This document shows, piece by piece, positions 7,781 to 16,081 of a stretch of DNA of 64,000 nt (position 1 is its first letter; every line of letters starts with the position of its first letter). Under the pieces are notes generated by a model. It was not told the origin of the DNA. It was given only the letters and a program-made list of their open reading frames with translations, and did no database searches. This DNA is from Mycobacterium neglectum (GTDB taxonomy: Bacteria; Actinomycetota; Actinomycetes; Mycobacteriales; Mycobacteriaceae): the NCBI RefSeq assembly GCF_002591975.1, contig NZ_NVQE01000032.1:1-64000 (forward strand), given 5' to 3'. Both the position numbers and the translations under genes were made by a program.

Positions 7781-8839
7781 CTATACCGCTGCCGGCTCCA
7801 ATTCAACAGCCTGGGGCACGTAGATCGGATTGGTCGCCACGAACTGCGAGTACAGCAGCGGCTTTGCCGACTCGACGGACAATTGCGTCACCCCGCCCGC
7901 ATAGTCGGCCACGTAGAGCCGGCCCGCGTCGGAATCGACTGCGACACAAGATGGCCGAGCGTCGACCTGCACCCTGTTGACAATCTTCAGCGTGAGGGTG
8001 CACAGCACCGTGACGTTGTCGTAGTCGACGATGTACGCACGCGTCTTGTCCGCGCTGACGCTCATCTGAGTCGGAGCGCCGATCCCGAGTTCGGCGGTGC
8101 CGGTGATCCGGCCCTTGGACAGGTCGACCACCTTGACTGCGCCACCGCTGGTTCGATCGGAGGTGAGGACGTAGGCGACGTCGTCGGCCACAGCGATGTC
8201 GCGGATCGGAGAACCGACCGACACCGTGCGCTGAACCCTCGCGGTCTCGACATCGACGACAACGAGCGCACTGCCCCGAGCATCGGTGGTCGCGACGTAC
8301 AGCCGCCTACCGGTCGGGTCAACCCGCACGGCATCGATGCCGATTCCCGCGCCGGTGGCGATATCGATGGTGCCCACGCGCTCGGCCGTCGTATCGATGA
8401 CGACGACATCCGCGTAGCCGTCTCCGGTCCGGCCCACGTACACGCGCTTGCCGTCCGGGCTGGCGGCCATCGCCGTCACGCTGAACGCCAACGAGTAGGT
8501 GGCGACGACCGTCTGCGTGACGGTGTCGATCACCGAAACGGCGTCAGAACTCGATGACGAGGTGCTGACGTAGGCGCGGCCGTCAGCGACAGCGACCGCG
8601 AATGGCTCGCCCGGGACCGCAACAACGCCCGTTACGGCCAGCGTGTCGGCGCGCAGCAGCGAAACGGTGTCGTCGCTGTAGTTGGTGACCACGAGCATCC
8701 CGTCGTCGGTGGCAGCGATGTCTCCAATGGCGCCACGCGCCACATCGACGGCATCCACCCGGGTGACGTCCGCACTCAGGTGCGTCCCGTCGGTCACTTC
8801 TGCCACAGCAGTGTTCTTGCGCATCAAAAAGTTAGCCAT
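7781..8839 (-). CDS. YncE/YVTN-type beta-propeller protein
   Basis: 352 aa built of repeated blades with the pattern 'D..R.YV......V.VID...V...' (e.g. DGRAYVSTSSS, KRVYVGRTGD, RRLYVATTDA, GRLYVADYAG), diagnostic of a seven-bladed YVTN/YncE propeller. There is no signal peptide: the N-terminus MANFLMRKNTAVAEV is not cleavable, so it may be cytosolic or exported by another route. The ATG at 8839 is preferred over the one two codons upstream (8845). Such propellers usually bind proteins or metals; no enzymatic residues can be assigned. It is a single-gene unit with a 440-bp upstream gap. Confidence 0.8.
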   Translation of the reverse strand: MANFLMRKNTAVAEVTDGTHLSADVTRVDAVDVARGAIGDIAATDDGMLVVTNYSDDTVSLLRADTLAVTGVVAVPGEPFAVAVADGRAYVSTSSSSSDAVSVIDTVTQTVVATYSLAFSVTAMAASPDGKRVYVGRTGDGYADVVVIDTTAERVGTIDIATGAGIGIDAVRVDPTGRRLYVATTDARGSALVVVDVETARVQRTVSVGSPIRDIAVADDVAYVLTSDRTSGGAVKVVDLSKGRITGTAELGIGAPTQMSVSADKTRAYIVDYDNVTVLCTLTLKIVNRVQVDARPSCVAVDSDAGRLYVADYAGGVTQLSVESAKPLLYSQFVATNPIYVPQAVELEPAAV

Positions 8840-8845
8840 TTTCAT

Positions 8846-9288
8846 CGGTACCTCCGCCGGTTTGGCGTTCGCCGGCTCTAGATTCCACGTCTACCTGCGC
8901 TCGTCTGAGCGCGATCTGTGTCGATTCTAGCGACGAAAATCGGTGCTCCGCGGTGACGCAAACGTCGATCGAAGACAATGCACGGCAACCTCTCAGGGGC
9001 CGCTTAGAAAAGAATTCGTTATGCAGTCGTTATAAATGGTGAGCAATTGCTCCCAGATCGCTGAACTGTGTGTATGACGCATGAGCAACCTCAATATGGG
9101 CGCTCCGATACTTCGCACGAGTAACGATGTCTTAGGTTTCTGATCGAAATTGAGCGGTAAATCACATGCCGACACGGCAGCAAACTCACTTCGGATCGCA
9201 ACAACACCGATTTTCGCCGCCTGCGCTCAGCGTGATTCAGCCCGTAAAGCCCTCGAATGGCGGGCGCGGTGTTCGCTGAGCCGCCGCA
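8846..9288. other. Non-coding gap upstream of the propeller gene, with a low-GC core
   Basis: No convincing gene is present; the only frame of note (8993-9175, minus) has no family signature. The stretch 9000-9180 is clearly poorer in G+C than its surroundings and carries a perfect 12-bp palindrome (GAGCAATTGCTC, 9041-9052). It probably holds the promoter region of the propeller gene and possibly an operator or small RNA. Confidence 0.5.
9041..9052. promoter_or_regulatory. 12-bp perfect palindrome (candidate operator)
   Basis: GAGCAATTGCTC is a perfect palindrome in the low-GC intergenic stretch, about 200 bp upstream of the beta-propeller start. It may bind a dimeric regulator; nothing in the window shows which. 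Confidence 0.3.
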
Positions 9289-9786
9289 TCACACGGACGC
9301 CATAGCGTCTGCACGGACATCGGCTGCGCAATTGTCGAACCGCATCTGCACAGAGGTACCGTCTGACGTCCACGAGATCGACATTCGATCAGACAGGGCG
9401 CGCATCAAGGGCAGGCCCCGACCCCGAGTGTTCGGCTGGGCAGCAGGGTCCACGTGGCGCCATGTCCCTCGGTCGGACACATCGACCAACAGACTGCCTT
9501 CGGCGCCGTCGTAGTGGACGTCCAGCGTCATCGTTCCCTCGCGGCCGCGGTAGGCGTATTCGGCGGAGTTCGTCAGCGCTTCGTTCGCCACCAGCAGGAC
9601 GTCGTTGAGCCGGTCTCGATCCAGCGTGAGATGTGTGCGCAGCCAATCGGCGAGATCGTGCCTCAACCTGGCCACAGAGAGCGCATCCGCGGACTCGGTA
9701 CGGGCGAATTCAGCGCCCGCAGCGCTCGGGGAGGAGTTCGAATCGGTCATGATGCCGAACGGATACCCCGCCGGACCCGCTGTCAC
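9289..9786 (-). CDS. RsbW-type anti-sigma factor / serine kinase (HATPase)
   Basis: 165 aa with a GHKL-type ATPase fold: the N-box VANEALTNSAEYAY, a DVSDRGTW G1 box and GRGLPLMRALSD (G2). This is the RsbW/SpoIIAB class of anti-sigma serine kinases that hold a SigF/SigB-type sigma factor and phosphorylate an STAS antagonist. The GTG start overlaps the TGA of the preceding STAS gene (GTGA); an internal ATG at 9750 (MTDSNS) is an alternative. Its partner is the adjacent STAS protein. No sigma gene lies here, so the pair acts on a sigma factor encoded elsewhere, or on another target. Confidence 0.88.
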   Translation of the reverse strand: MTAGPAGYPFGIMTDSNSSPSAAGAEFARTESADALSVARLRHDLADWLRTHLTLDRDRLNDVLLVANEALTNSAEYAYRGREGTMTLDVHYDGAEGSLLVDVSDRGTWRHVDPAAQPNTRGRGLPLMRALSDRMSISWTSDGTSVQMRFDNCAADVRADAMASV

Positions 9787-10130
9787 GCAGTGAAATTGTC
9801 CACAGCATCGTCCAGCGCGGAGAACAGGTCGATCAGGTCCGCGATGCCGGTGATCTTCAGTGGCCGACTCGTGGCCGAACCCTCGGCGACCACGGCGAAC
9901 CGGGTCTCCGTGCCGCCCGTCTGGTTGTGGGCCTCCATCAGCACCTGCATGCCTGCCGATCCCAGGAAGTCGACGCTGGTGAGGTCGACGATCAGTCCGG
10001 TGGGGTTCTTGCTCAACGCGGACTGGACGGCGTCCCTCAATTGGGGTGCCGTGAGCATGTCGAGTTCTCCGGACGCGGCGACAATCGCGACACGTTCAAC
10101 CCACTTCTCAGTGCAAAGCTGCTCGTCCAA
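9783..10130 (-). CDS. STAS-domain anti-sigma factor antagonist (RsbV-like)
   Basis: A 115-aa single STAS domain. The conserved DFLGSAGMQVL motif carries the Ser that RsbW-type kinases phosphorylate; in the family the unphosphorylated form binds the anti-sigma factor and frees the sigma factor. It is translated first and overlaps the downstream kinase gene by 4 nt, giving matched amounts of the two proteins. In mycobacteria such modules feed into SigF control of stress and stationary-phase genes; assignment to SigF here is inference. Confidence 0.9.
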   Translation of the reverse strand: MDEQLCTEKWVERVAIVAASGELDMLTAPQLRDAVQSALSKNPTGLIVDLTSVDFLGSAGMQVLMEAHNQTGGTETRFAVVAEGSATSRPLKITGIADLIDLFSALDDAVDNFTA

Positions 10131-10440
10131 GCCTCACCTCTTGTTAAGCGACCGGCATATCGGTCAGCGCTGATCTCACGAGGCTGCAGTCTGAACCCGC
10201 GCGACAGGGTAGCGACAGAATTACACCGACGCATCGGGGCACACTGCTTGTCCTGGTCAGGGCAACAGGATATAGGACATGCGGGTAGGTCCCGCAACTT
10301 GCCTGCTCGTTACCGTGTCAGGCCGTACTGCGCGGTTACGCAGCGATTGCGTCGCCGCACGATGGAGCTGCAGCCAACCCCGGGAGCGCCGCAGCGGATC
10401 AGGACAAGGAACGACGAGGAAACTCGGCAGGTTTGTTGAC
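10131..10440. other. Intergenic gap upstream of the STAS-kinase pair
   Basis: This 310-bp stretch lies between the 5' end of the STAS gene and the 3' end of the deaminase gene, both on the minus strand. It should contain the promoter of the STAS operon. I looked for a SigF-type GTTT...GGGTA element on the minus strand and saw no good match. No gene is supported. Confidence 0.5.
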
Positions 10441-10959
10441 CTAAGCGTCAAATCGCGGTGCGTCTGACACGCGACGGTCGCCGCCGTTGCGGTCCTGCCA
10501 CAGCCGGTACACGTCGACAGCGTCCTCCCGCGGCTCGTAGCGCATGGGCAGACGACGCTGCTCGGCCGATTTGGCGAACTCCTGATAGAAGGTGTCGAGT
10601 TCGAAGTACTTGCGGTCGTCGACATAGTGCGGCTCATAGGCGTCACGAGTGGTCAGGAAGACGACCTCGTCCGGCGAGCAGTAGTACAGCGCGCCGAGGC
10701 ACATCGGGCACGGATGCGCCAGCACGTAGATGGTGGCGCCGAGAAGATGTTCGGTGCCCAACCGCACGCACGCCTCACGGATGGCCAGGATCTCGGCGTG
10801 CGCGGTCGGGTCGTGACTCTGCGCCACCAGATTCGGGCTCTCGGCGAGGATCTCGCCGTCCCTGACGATGACGGTCGCGAAGGGGCGGCCGCCCGCGGTG
10901 ACGTTGGTTCGGGCTAGGTCGATCGTGCGCTGAACGTAATCAACCACGATCACCGACAC
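10441..10959 (-). CDS. Nucleoside/guanine-type deaminase (cytidine deaminase superfamily)
   Basis: 172 aa. Zinc-site motifs are intact: HAE in PTAHAEILAIREA (His ligand, catalytic Glu) and PCPMC in AHPCPMCLGALYY (two Cys ligands). The C-terminal YVDDRKYFELDTFYQEF part resembles guanine deaminases of the GuaD type rather than tRNA adenosine deaminase TadA, so purine base or nucleoside deamination is the best guess. The start codon overlaps the end of the ClC gene by 20 nt, so the two are one transcript, though they share no obvious pathway. Confidence 0.82.
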   Translation of the reverse strand: MSVIVVDYVQRTIDLARTNVTAGGRPFATVIVRDGEILAESPNLVAQSHDPTAHAEILAIREACVRLGTEHLLGATIYVLAHPCPMCLGALYYCSPDEVVFLTTRDAYEPHYVDDRKYFELDTFYQEFAKSAEQRRLPMRYEPREDAVDVYRLWQDRNGGDRRVSDAPRFDA

Positions 10960-12262
10960 TATCCCCTGGGCCGCTGGATCGGCGCCGCAAATCGGGCGAC
11001 ATCCGTTCTCGCAGCGAGTCGTAAATCGGCGGTGATTTCGTGAGCTCGGCGACGAGCACCGCTGCGGCAGTGCCGGCGATCATCGGGATGCCCACCGCCG
11101 TCGTCGCGGTCATCTCGATGACGAGGACGATGGCGGTCACGGGAGCCCGCACTGTCGCACCGAAGAACGATGCCATGCCGACCAGTGCCATCGGGACGGC
11201 CAGAAACCTCACGTCGCCAGGCCACACTGCGCCGAAGACGCCGGCAAACAGCAGCCCCCACAGCGCACCGACCGCCAGCAGTGGCGCGAACAGTCCGCCC
11301 GGCACGGCCGCCGAATACGACAGCGGACCGGCGACAAATCGCACCAGCAGCACTGCGGCGACGACTGGGAGGACGAACTCCTGCCCGCTGAGAATCAATT
11401 GCGTCAGCGTGTCGCCGCCGCCCACCGCGTCCGGATAGATGAACATCGCCAGCCCGATGGTGGCGCCGATCGCCGCCGCCTTGGCGATTGCCGGGATCCG
11501 CCGGATCCCTCCTACACGGTCGATGAACCACAGCAGCAGCCGGTTGTACACCGCACCCAGACATCCGGTGAGCAGACCGAAGACCACGAAGAGCGGAAGC
11601 CACGCAAGAGCCGGCGCCGCGATTTCGTCGACCCGAAAGTCCGGCTCATTCCCAAGGAGAAGCCGCATGCAACCGACCGCTGTGGCCGCCGCGAACAATG
11701 TCGCCAGCACCGTTTGTAGCCGGAATGATTTCGTCACCTCTTCGAGCGCGAACAATGTGCCCCCGATCGGTGCGTTGAACGCGACCGCCAGGCCGGCCCC
11801 GCCCACGGCGGTCTGCATCATCCTGACGTCGGAATCCGAAAGCCGGGCCCACCGTGCCGTTTCGGCTCCGATCGCCGCGCCCATGTGAACAGTCGGACCT
11901 TCGCGGCCCAGTACGAGCCCGGCACCGATCGACAACACCCCACCTACGAATTTCGCAGGAAGCAGCAGCAGCAGCGGCGGATGGGCTTCACCCCGGTAGA
12001 CGGCCTCCACATGCTGGATCCCGCTGCCGGCCGCCAGGGGTACCCACCGCACGATCAGCGCGGCGAGCGCCGCACCGATCGCGGCGGCTGTTATCGGCAC
12101 CAACCACCCCGGCCCGGGCAGCGCATGCGCCCAGTCGACGAGGTCAATCCGCAACCTGTCCGCTGTCTCCAGACACCAGCGAAAGGCGCCGCCGATGAAG
12201 CCGATCGCCACACCCGCCACTGTGGCGGTCACGCAGATGAGAACCGATCCGCGCATGTGCAC
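10940..12262 (-). CDS. ClC-type chloride channel / Cl-/H+ antiporter
   Basis: About 440 aa with multiple membrane helices. The selectivity-filter motifs of the ClC family are present: GSGIQ (helix D), GREGPTVHMGAAIG with the gating Glu, and GLAVAFNAPIGGTLFALEEV, in which the second Glu marks proton-coupled exchangers. It should therefore exchange Cl- for H+. The frame opens at 12295, but GTG 12262 has a GGGAGA ribosome site 9 nt ahead, and ATG 12256 is also possible. The 3' end overlaps the deaminase gene. Confidence 0.9.
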   Translation of the reverse strand: MHMRGSVLICVTATVAGVAIGFIGGAFRWCLETADRLRIDLVDWAHALPGPGWLVPITAAAIGAALAALIVRWVPLAAGSGIQHVEAVYRGEAHPPLLLLLPAKFVGGVLSIGAGLVLGREGPTVHMGAAIGAETARWARLSDSDVRMMQTAVGGAGLAVAFNAPIGGTLFALEEVTKSFRLQTVLATLFAAATAVGCMRLLLGNEPDFRVDEIAAPALAWLPLFVVFGLLTGCLGAVYNRLLLWFIDRVGGIRRIPAIAKAAAIGATIGLAMFIYPDAVGGGDTLTQLILSGQEFVLPVVAAVLLVRFVAGPLSYSAAVPGGLFAPLLAVGALWGLLFAGVFGAVWPGDVRFLAVPMALVGMASFFGATVRAPVTAIVLVIEMTATTAVGIPMIAGTAAAVLVAELTKSPPIYDSLRERMSPDLRRRSSGPGDSVGDRG

Positions 12263-12417
12263 GACCGAGAATCTCCCTTCAGCGCTGGACCGCATCGACA
12301 GAAAATTCAGTCTCTCAGATCGGGACCCGCATCGTTGTCACGCCGCGGACGTTGCGCGCCGCATATCGTGAGGCTCGGCTGACGGGCACTTCGACGATGG
12401 GACCACGCGTGACGGCA

Positions 12418-13662
12418 ATGGCTTTGAAACGGTGTGGTGTTCTCGCGATGGCGACGGCACTGATGTTCGTCTCCGGCTGCGGCCAAGGTTCGACGCCCGA
12501 GGCCACGTCGCCCACCGCCGGCACCGAAGCGTCGGGCGCGCCGGCCACCAAGGAGATGGACGCCGGCGTCGCCCAGCGGCTAGATGAGGCCGTCGACAAG
12601 GCGATGGACCAAGCTGGAATCCCCGGCGCGATCATCGGGATTTGGGGTCCGGACGGGCATTACGTGCGGACGCCCGGCGTCGCCGACCAGGCAGGCGGCA
12701 CCCAGATGAGTACCGACTTCTACCACCGAATCGGCAGCCAGACAAAGACATTCACCATCACGGGCCTACTGCAGTTGGCCGATCAGGGCAAGCTCGCGCT
12801 CGACGATCCCATCGCCAAATTCATCGACGGTGTTCCCGAGGGTGACACGATCACGCTGAGGCAGTTGGCCCGGATGCAGAGCGGACTGGCCAACTACACC
12901 GATACCGACGGCTTCCAGCAGGCATTTTTTGCTGACCCGTTCCGGAACTTCACCCCGCAGCAACTCCTCGACTTTGCGTTCGCCGAACCCATGAAGTTCC
13001 AGCCCGGCGAGGGATTCCTGTACTGCAACACCAACACCGTGCTGTTGGGACTGGTCGTGGAGAAGGTCAGCGGCCAGTCGCTGCCGGATTACATTCGTGA
13101 CCACATCACGACCCCATTAGGCATGAGCCACACCAGCTTTCCGACGACGAACGCGTTCCCGGACCCTCATGCAGTGGGCTACACCACGCAGGACCCCGAC
13201 AATTCCGAAGTGACGGCCACCGACTGGAACCCATCATGGGCGTGGGCCGCGGGCGCGATGATCTCCACCCTCGAGGACATGCAGATCTGGGCGCCCGCGC
13301 TGGCGACCGGAAAGCTCCTGACACCGGAGATGCAGGCGGAGCGGCTGCAGACGGTCACGACTCCCGGCATGCCGGCCGATGACGGGTACGGCGTGGGACT
13401 CTTCAACCTCGGCGGCTGGATCGGACACAACGGGAGCCTGCCCGGCTACCAGACCGTCTCGGTCTACCTTCCGGAAAAGGAAACGGCGATGGTCATTTTC
13501 ATCAATACCGATATCGCGTTCGAGGGTCAGGAGCCGAGCACGCTGGTGGCCAAGGCCATCACCGAGATCATCAGCCCGGAGAATGTCTACGCGATGGGTG
13601 ATGCGGTGCAGCCACCCGACATCACCGCACCGCCCACGCCGACCACCACAAAGCCGCGGTAA
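12418..13662 (+). CDS. Beta-lactamase-fold serine hydrolase lipoprotein
   Basis: About 414 aa. A lipoprotein signal (MALKRCGVLAMATALMFVSGC with lipobox VSGC) is followed by a Thr/Ala-rich linker and a class-C beta-lactamase/D-Ala-D-Ala carboxypeptidase fold with all three active-site elements: SQTK (SxxK), YCN (YxN) and HNG (replacing KTG). Family members act as peptidases or esterases on the outer face of the membrane; it resembles mycobacterial Lpq lipoproteins of this class. In-frame ATGs at 12352 and 12397 lie upstream; 12418 gives the most typical lipoprotein signal. It ends with a Pro/Thr-rich tail, and a hairpin terminator follows at 13712-13740. Confidence 0.82.
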   Translation: MALKRCGVLAMATALMFVSGCGQGSTPEATSPTAGTEASGAPATKEMDAGVAQRLDEAVDKAMDQAGIPGAIIGIWGPDGHYVRTPGVADQAGGTQMSTDFYHRIGSQTKTFTITGLLQLADQGKLALDDPIAKFIDGVPEGDTITLRQLARMQSGLANYTDTDGFQQAFFADPFRNFTPQQLLDFAFAEPMKFQPGEGFLYCNTNTVLLGLVVEKVSGQSLPDYIRDHITTPLGMSHTSFPTTNAFPDPHAVGYTTQDPDNSEVTATDWNPSWAWAAGAMISTLEDMQIWAPALATGKLLTPEMQAERLQTVTTPGMPADDGYGVGLFNLGGWIGHNGSLPGYQTVSVYLPEKETAMVIFINTDIAFEGQEPSTLVAKAITEIISPENVYAMGDAVQPPDITAPPTPTTTKPR

Positions 13663-13711
13663 GGCTCCAAGAAACTTCCAAGAACCGTCCGCCAACCTCT
13701 TGTCAGCAAGT

Positions 13712-13740
13712 GCGGGGGCCTTACCCGACGAGGCCTCCGC
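13712..13740. terminator. Hairpin between convergent serine-hydrolase and TetR genes
   Basis: A 10-bp stem (GCGGGGGCCT, 13712-13721, with AGGCCTCCGC, 13731-13740, one G-U pair) and a 9-nt loop lies in the 103-bp gap between two genes reading towards each other, so it can serve both. Confidence 0.6.
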
Positions 13741-13765
13741 ACCTGCGCCAACTTCGACAACGCCG

Positions 13766-14368
13766 TCAGCGGTCAGCGTCCGCCAACATGGGCGCGGTCA
13801 GCATCGCGGCCAGCATGGAGACGATCTCCTCGGCGGACCCGGCATCCTCACCGGCCTGCGCCGAACGCTCACGCTCGGCCAGCAGCGCGAACATCGTGGT
13901 GGCGACGGCCTTGACCCGCCGCGCACGCGCCTGACGATCAACGGTCGGGATGGCCTTGGCCAACCGCTCGAGCACCTGCGGCCACACCGATCCCTGGGAT
14001 TCGCCGACATCCGCGCGCAGGTACAGCGATGCAGCCTGAAGAAAGCGCGCGTAGTGGGGACTGCAGACGGCAGTGAAAGGCAGCACCATGATCCGCAACC
14101 ATGCGCGGATGTCGTCTCGGTTCTCGTCTCGGGCGCCCATGAGGACCTCCACCATCTGCGCACGCTCGTGTTCCATCGGCTCGAGCCGGCGCCGAACGAT
14201 GGCGTCGATGAGGTCCTGGCGATTCCGGAAGTGGTAGTTGACCGCGGAGTTGTTGCGCTGGCCCGCCGCAACCGCGATGTCGCGAAGTGGCACCTGGATG
14301 CCGCGCTCGGCGATCAGCCGTTCGGCCGCGTCCAGAATGTCGGACCTGGCTCTTTCACCACGGTTCAC
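13766..14368 (-). CDS. TetR-family regulator
   Basis: 200 aa. The N-terminal TetR DNA-binding domain is clear (RSDILDAAERLIAERG... VPLRDIAVAAGQRNNSAVNYHFRNRQDLIDAIV), followed by a helical ligand domain. It is divergent from the KshA-like oxygenase with an 82-bp gap holding an inverted repeat (14397-14414). A role as local repressor of the steroid-type oxygenase is inferred from position. Confidence 0.87.
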   Translation of the reverse strand: MNRGERARSDILDAAERLIAERGIQVPLRDIAVAAGQRNNSAVNYHFRNRQDLIDAIVRRRLEPMEHERAQMVEVLMGARDENRDDIRAWLRIMVLPFTAVCSPHYARFLQAASLYLRADVGESQGSVWPQVLERLAKAIPTVDRQARARRVKAVATTMFALLAERERSAQAGEDAGSAEEIVSMLAAMLTAPMLADADR

Positions 14369-14396
14369 CCGAACGATGATAGGAAACTGGCTTCGA

Positions 14397-14414
14397 TTAA
14401 GCGAATATGCTTAA
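14397..14414. promoter_or_regulatory. Inverted repeat, candidate TetR operator
   Basis: TTAAGC-gaatat-GCTTAA: perfect 6-bp arms with a 6-bp spacer, midway between the divergent TetR start (14368) and the oxygenase start (14451). Size and place suit a TetR dimer that would control both genes. It does not match the KstR consensus (AAC..GTT core). Confidence 0.55.
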
Positions 14415-14450
14415 ATTGGTGTGGCCTGCAGCCCCAGGAGAGGTGACTCG

Positions 14451-15584
14451 ATGACAAGCGCGCACGAGATTCGCGAGATCGACATGGGCAAGCCCATGCA
14501 GCGTTTCGCCCGTGGGTGGCACTGCGTCGGCCTGGCCGAGGACTTTCGGGATGGAAAGCCCCACGCCGTCAACGCTTTCGGAACTCGACTCGTCGTATTC
14601 GCTGACTCGAAGGGCGACCTGCACGTACTCGACGGCTACTGCCGACACATGGGCGGCGACCTCTCCCAGGGGACGATCAAGGGCGATTCGGTGGCGTGCC
14701 CATTCCACGACTGGCGCTGGCAGGGATCGACCGGCAAGTGCTCGCTGGTGCCCTACGCCAAGCGCACGCCACGGCTGGCGCGGACCCGGCGCTGGCTGAC
14801 GGGCGAGGTCAACGGCCAGCTGCTGGTCTGGCATGACCCGGAGGGCTCGCAACCGCCTGCCGAGTTGTTCCCGCCCACGATCGACGGGTACGACGAGGGC
14901 CAGTGGTCACCGTGGTCATGGAACTCGATTCACATCGAGGGATCGCATTGCCGCGAGATCGTCGACAACAACGTCGACATGGCGCACTTCTTCTACATCC
15001 ACCACGCCTACCCCACATACTTCAAGAACGTCATCGAAGGTCACACCGCCTCGCAGTTCATGGAGTCCAAGGCCCGTCCCGACTTCACCAAGAACTACGA
15101 GAAGCTCTGGGAGGGAACCAAACTCCGCTCAGAGGCGACGTACTTCGGCCCCGCGTACATGATCAATTGGCTGCACAACGATGTGGCACCCGACTTCACC
15201 ATCGAGGTGGCACTCATCAACTGCCACTATCCGGTGACCCACGATTCGTTCGTGCTGCAGTGGGGCGTCGCCGTGCAGGCAGTGCCTGGATTGCCCGCCG
15301 ACAAGGCCACGAAACTTGCTGCGGCAATGAGCCGTTCATTCGGTGAAGGCTTCCTCGAGGACGTCGAGATCTGGAAGCACAAGACGCGCATCGAGAATCC
15401 GCTGCTGACCGAGGAAGACGGTGCGGTGTACCAGCACCGGCGGTGGTACGAACAGTTCTACGTCGACCTGGCCGATGTCACGTCCGACATGACCGATCGC
15501 TTCGAGATCGAGGTGGACACCACGCACGCCAACGACATTTGGCAGAGCGAGGTGGCCGACAACCTCAGCGCGATGGCGCCGTAG
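14451..15584 (+). CDS. Rieske oxygenase, 3-ketosteroid 9-alpha-hydroxylase oxygenase (KshA-like)
   Basis: A 377-aa Rieske-type terminal oxygenase. The 2Fe-2S ligands are Cys64, His66 (CRHMGGDL), Cys83 and His86 (CPFHDW). The mononuclear iron site is in DNNVDMAHFFYIHHAYP (His179 and His184 by count). Length and these motifs match KshA, which with reductase KshB hydroxylates C9 of ring-A/B ketosteroids. Rapid growers carry several KshA paralogues, so substrate range may differ. The ATG at 14451 has a GGAGAGG ribosome site; the frame opens at 14421. No KshB or other cholesterol genes are next to it; the partner is the divergent TetR. Confidence 0.88.
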   Translation: MTSAHEIREIDMGKPMQRFARGWHCVGLAEDFRDGKPHAVNAFGTRLVVFADSKGDLHVLDGYCRHMGGDLSQGTIKGDSVACPFHDWRWQGSTGKCSLVPYAKRTPRLARTRRWLTGEVNGQLLVWHDPEGSQPPAELFPPTIDGYDEGQWSPWSWNSIHIEGSHCREIVDNNVDMAHFFYIHHAYPTYFKNVIEGHTASQFMESKARPDFTKNYEKLWEGTKLRSEATYFGPAYMINWLHNDVAPDFTIEVALINCHYPVTHDSFVLQWGVAVQAVPGLPADKATKLAAAMSRSFGEGFLEDVEIWKHKTRIENPLLTEEDGAVYQHRRWYEQFYVDLADVTSDMTDRFEIEVDTTHANDIWQSEVADNLSAMAP

Positions 15585-15590
15585 TCGGCG

Positions 15591-16013
15591 CTACTCGACG
15601 ACGAAAACCGGGATCAGCCGCGACGTCTTCGTCTGATACTCGGCGTAGGGCGGATAGGCCTCCACGGCCAGCTTCCACCAATGCTCACGCTCAGCGCCGT
15701 CGACCTCGCGTGCGGTCATGGTGGCGACCTTGTCGCCGTCCTGGACCGTCACCTCGGGGTTCGCCTTCACGTTGAAGTACCAGAACGGGTGCTTCGGATC
15801 GCCGCCCTTTGACGCGACCATGGCGTATCGGCCGCCTTCTTCGACGCGCATCAGCGGCACAAGGCGCTTCGCGCCGGACTTGGCGCCGGTCGTGGTGAAC
15901 AGGACGATCGGGCGGTCGAGAACCTCGACGCCGTCGGTGGTGCCCTGTTCCAGGATGCGCTCGGTCTGCTCGCGGACCCAGTCGGTGGGGCTCAGCTTCG
16001 CTTGCTCTGTCAC
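15591..16013 (-). CDS. Ddn-family F420-dependent nitroreductase-like protein
   Basis: About 140 aa in the deazaflavin (F420)-dependent nitroreductase/FDOR-B family: the core RPIVLFTTTGAKSGAKRLVPLMRVEEGGRYAMVASKGG is typical, with WWKLAVEAYPPYAEYQTKTSRLIPVFVVE at the C-terminus. Members reduce quinones or hydrophobic ketones with F420H2; Ddn of M. tuberculosis activates pretomanid. The frame opens at 16061, but GTG 16013 (MTEQAKLSPTDW) matches the usual family N-terminus. It converges with the KshA-like gene (6-bp gap) and follows an F420-type LLM gene on the same strand. Confidence 0.85.
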   Translation of the reverse strand: MTEQAKLSPTDWVREQTERILEQGTTDGVEVLDRPIVLFTTTGAKSGAKRLVPLMRVEEGGRYAMVASKGGDPKHPFWYFNVKANPEVTVQDGDKVATMTAREVDGAEREHWWKLAVEAYPPYAEYQTKTSRLIPVFVVE

Positions 16014-16081
16014 GAAGCGCTTCAACACTGTGGCGCCACGGATATTCCCGACCGTGCGCACCGTCGCGGGCCGAGCACGCG

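Noticed and set aside
8993..9175. 60-codon minus-strand ORF in the low-GC gap
   Set aside because: No ribosome site or family signature; random open frame in A/T-rich DNA.
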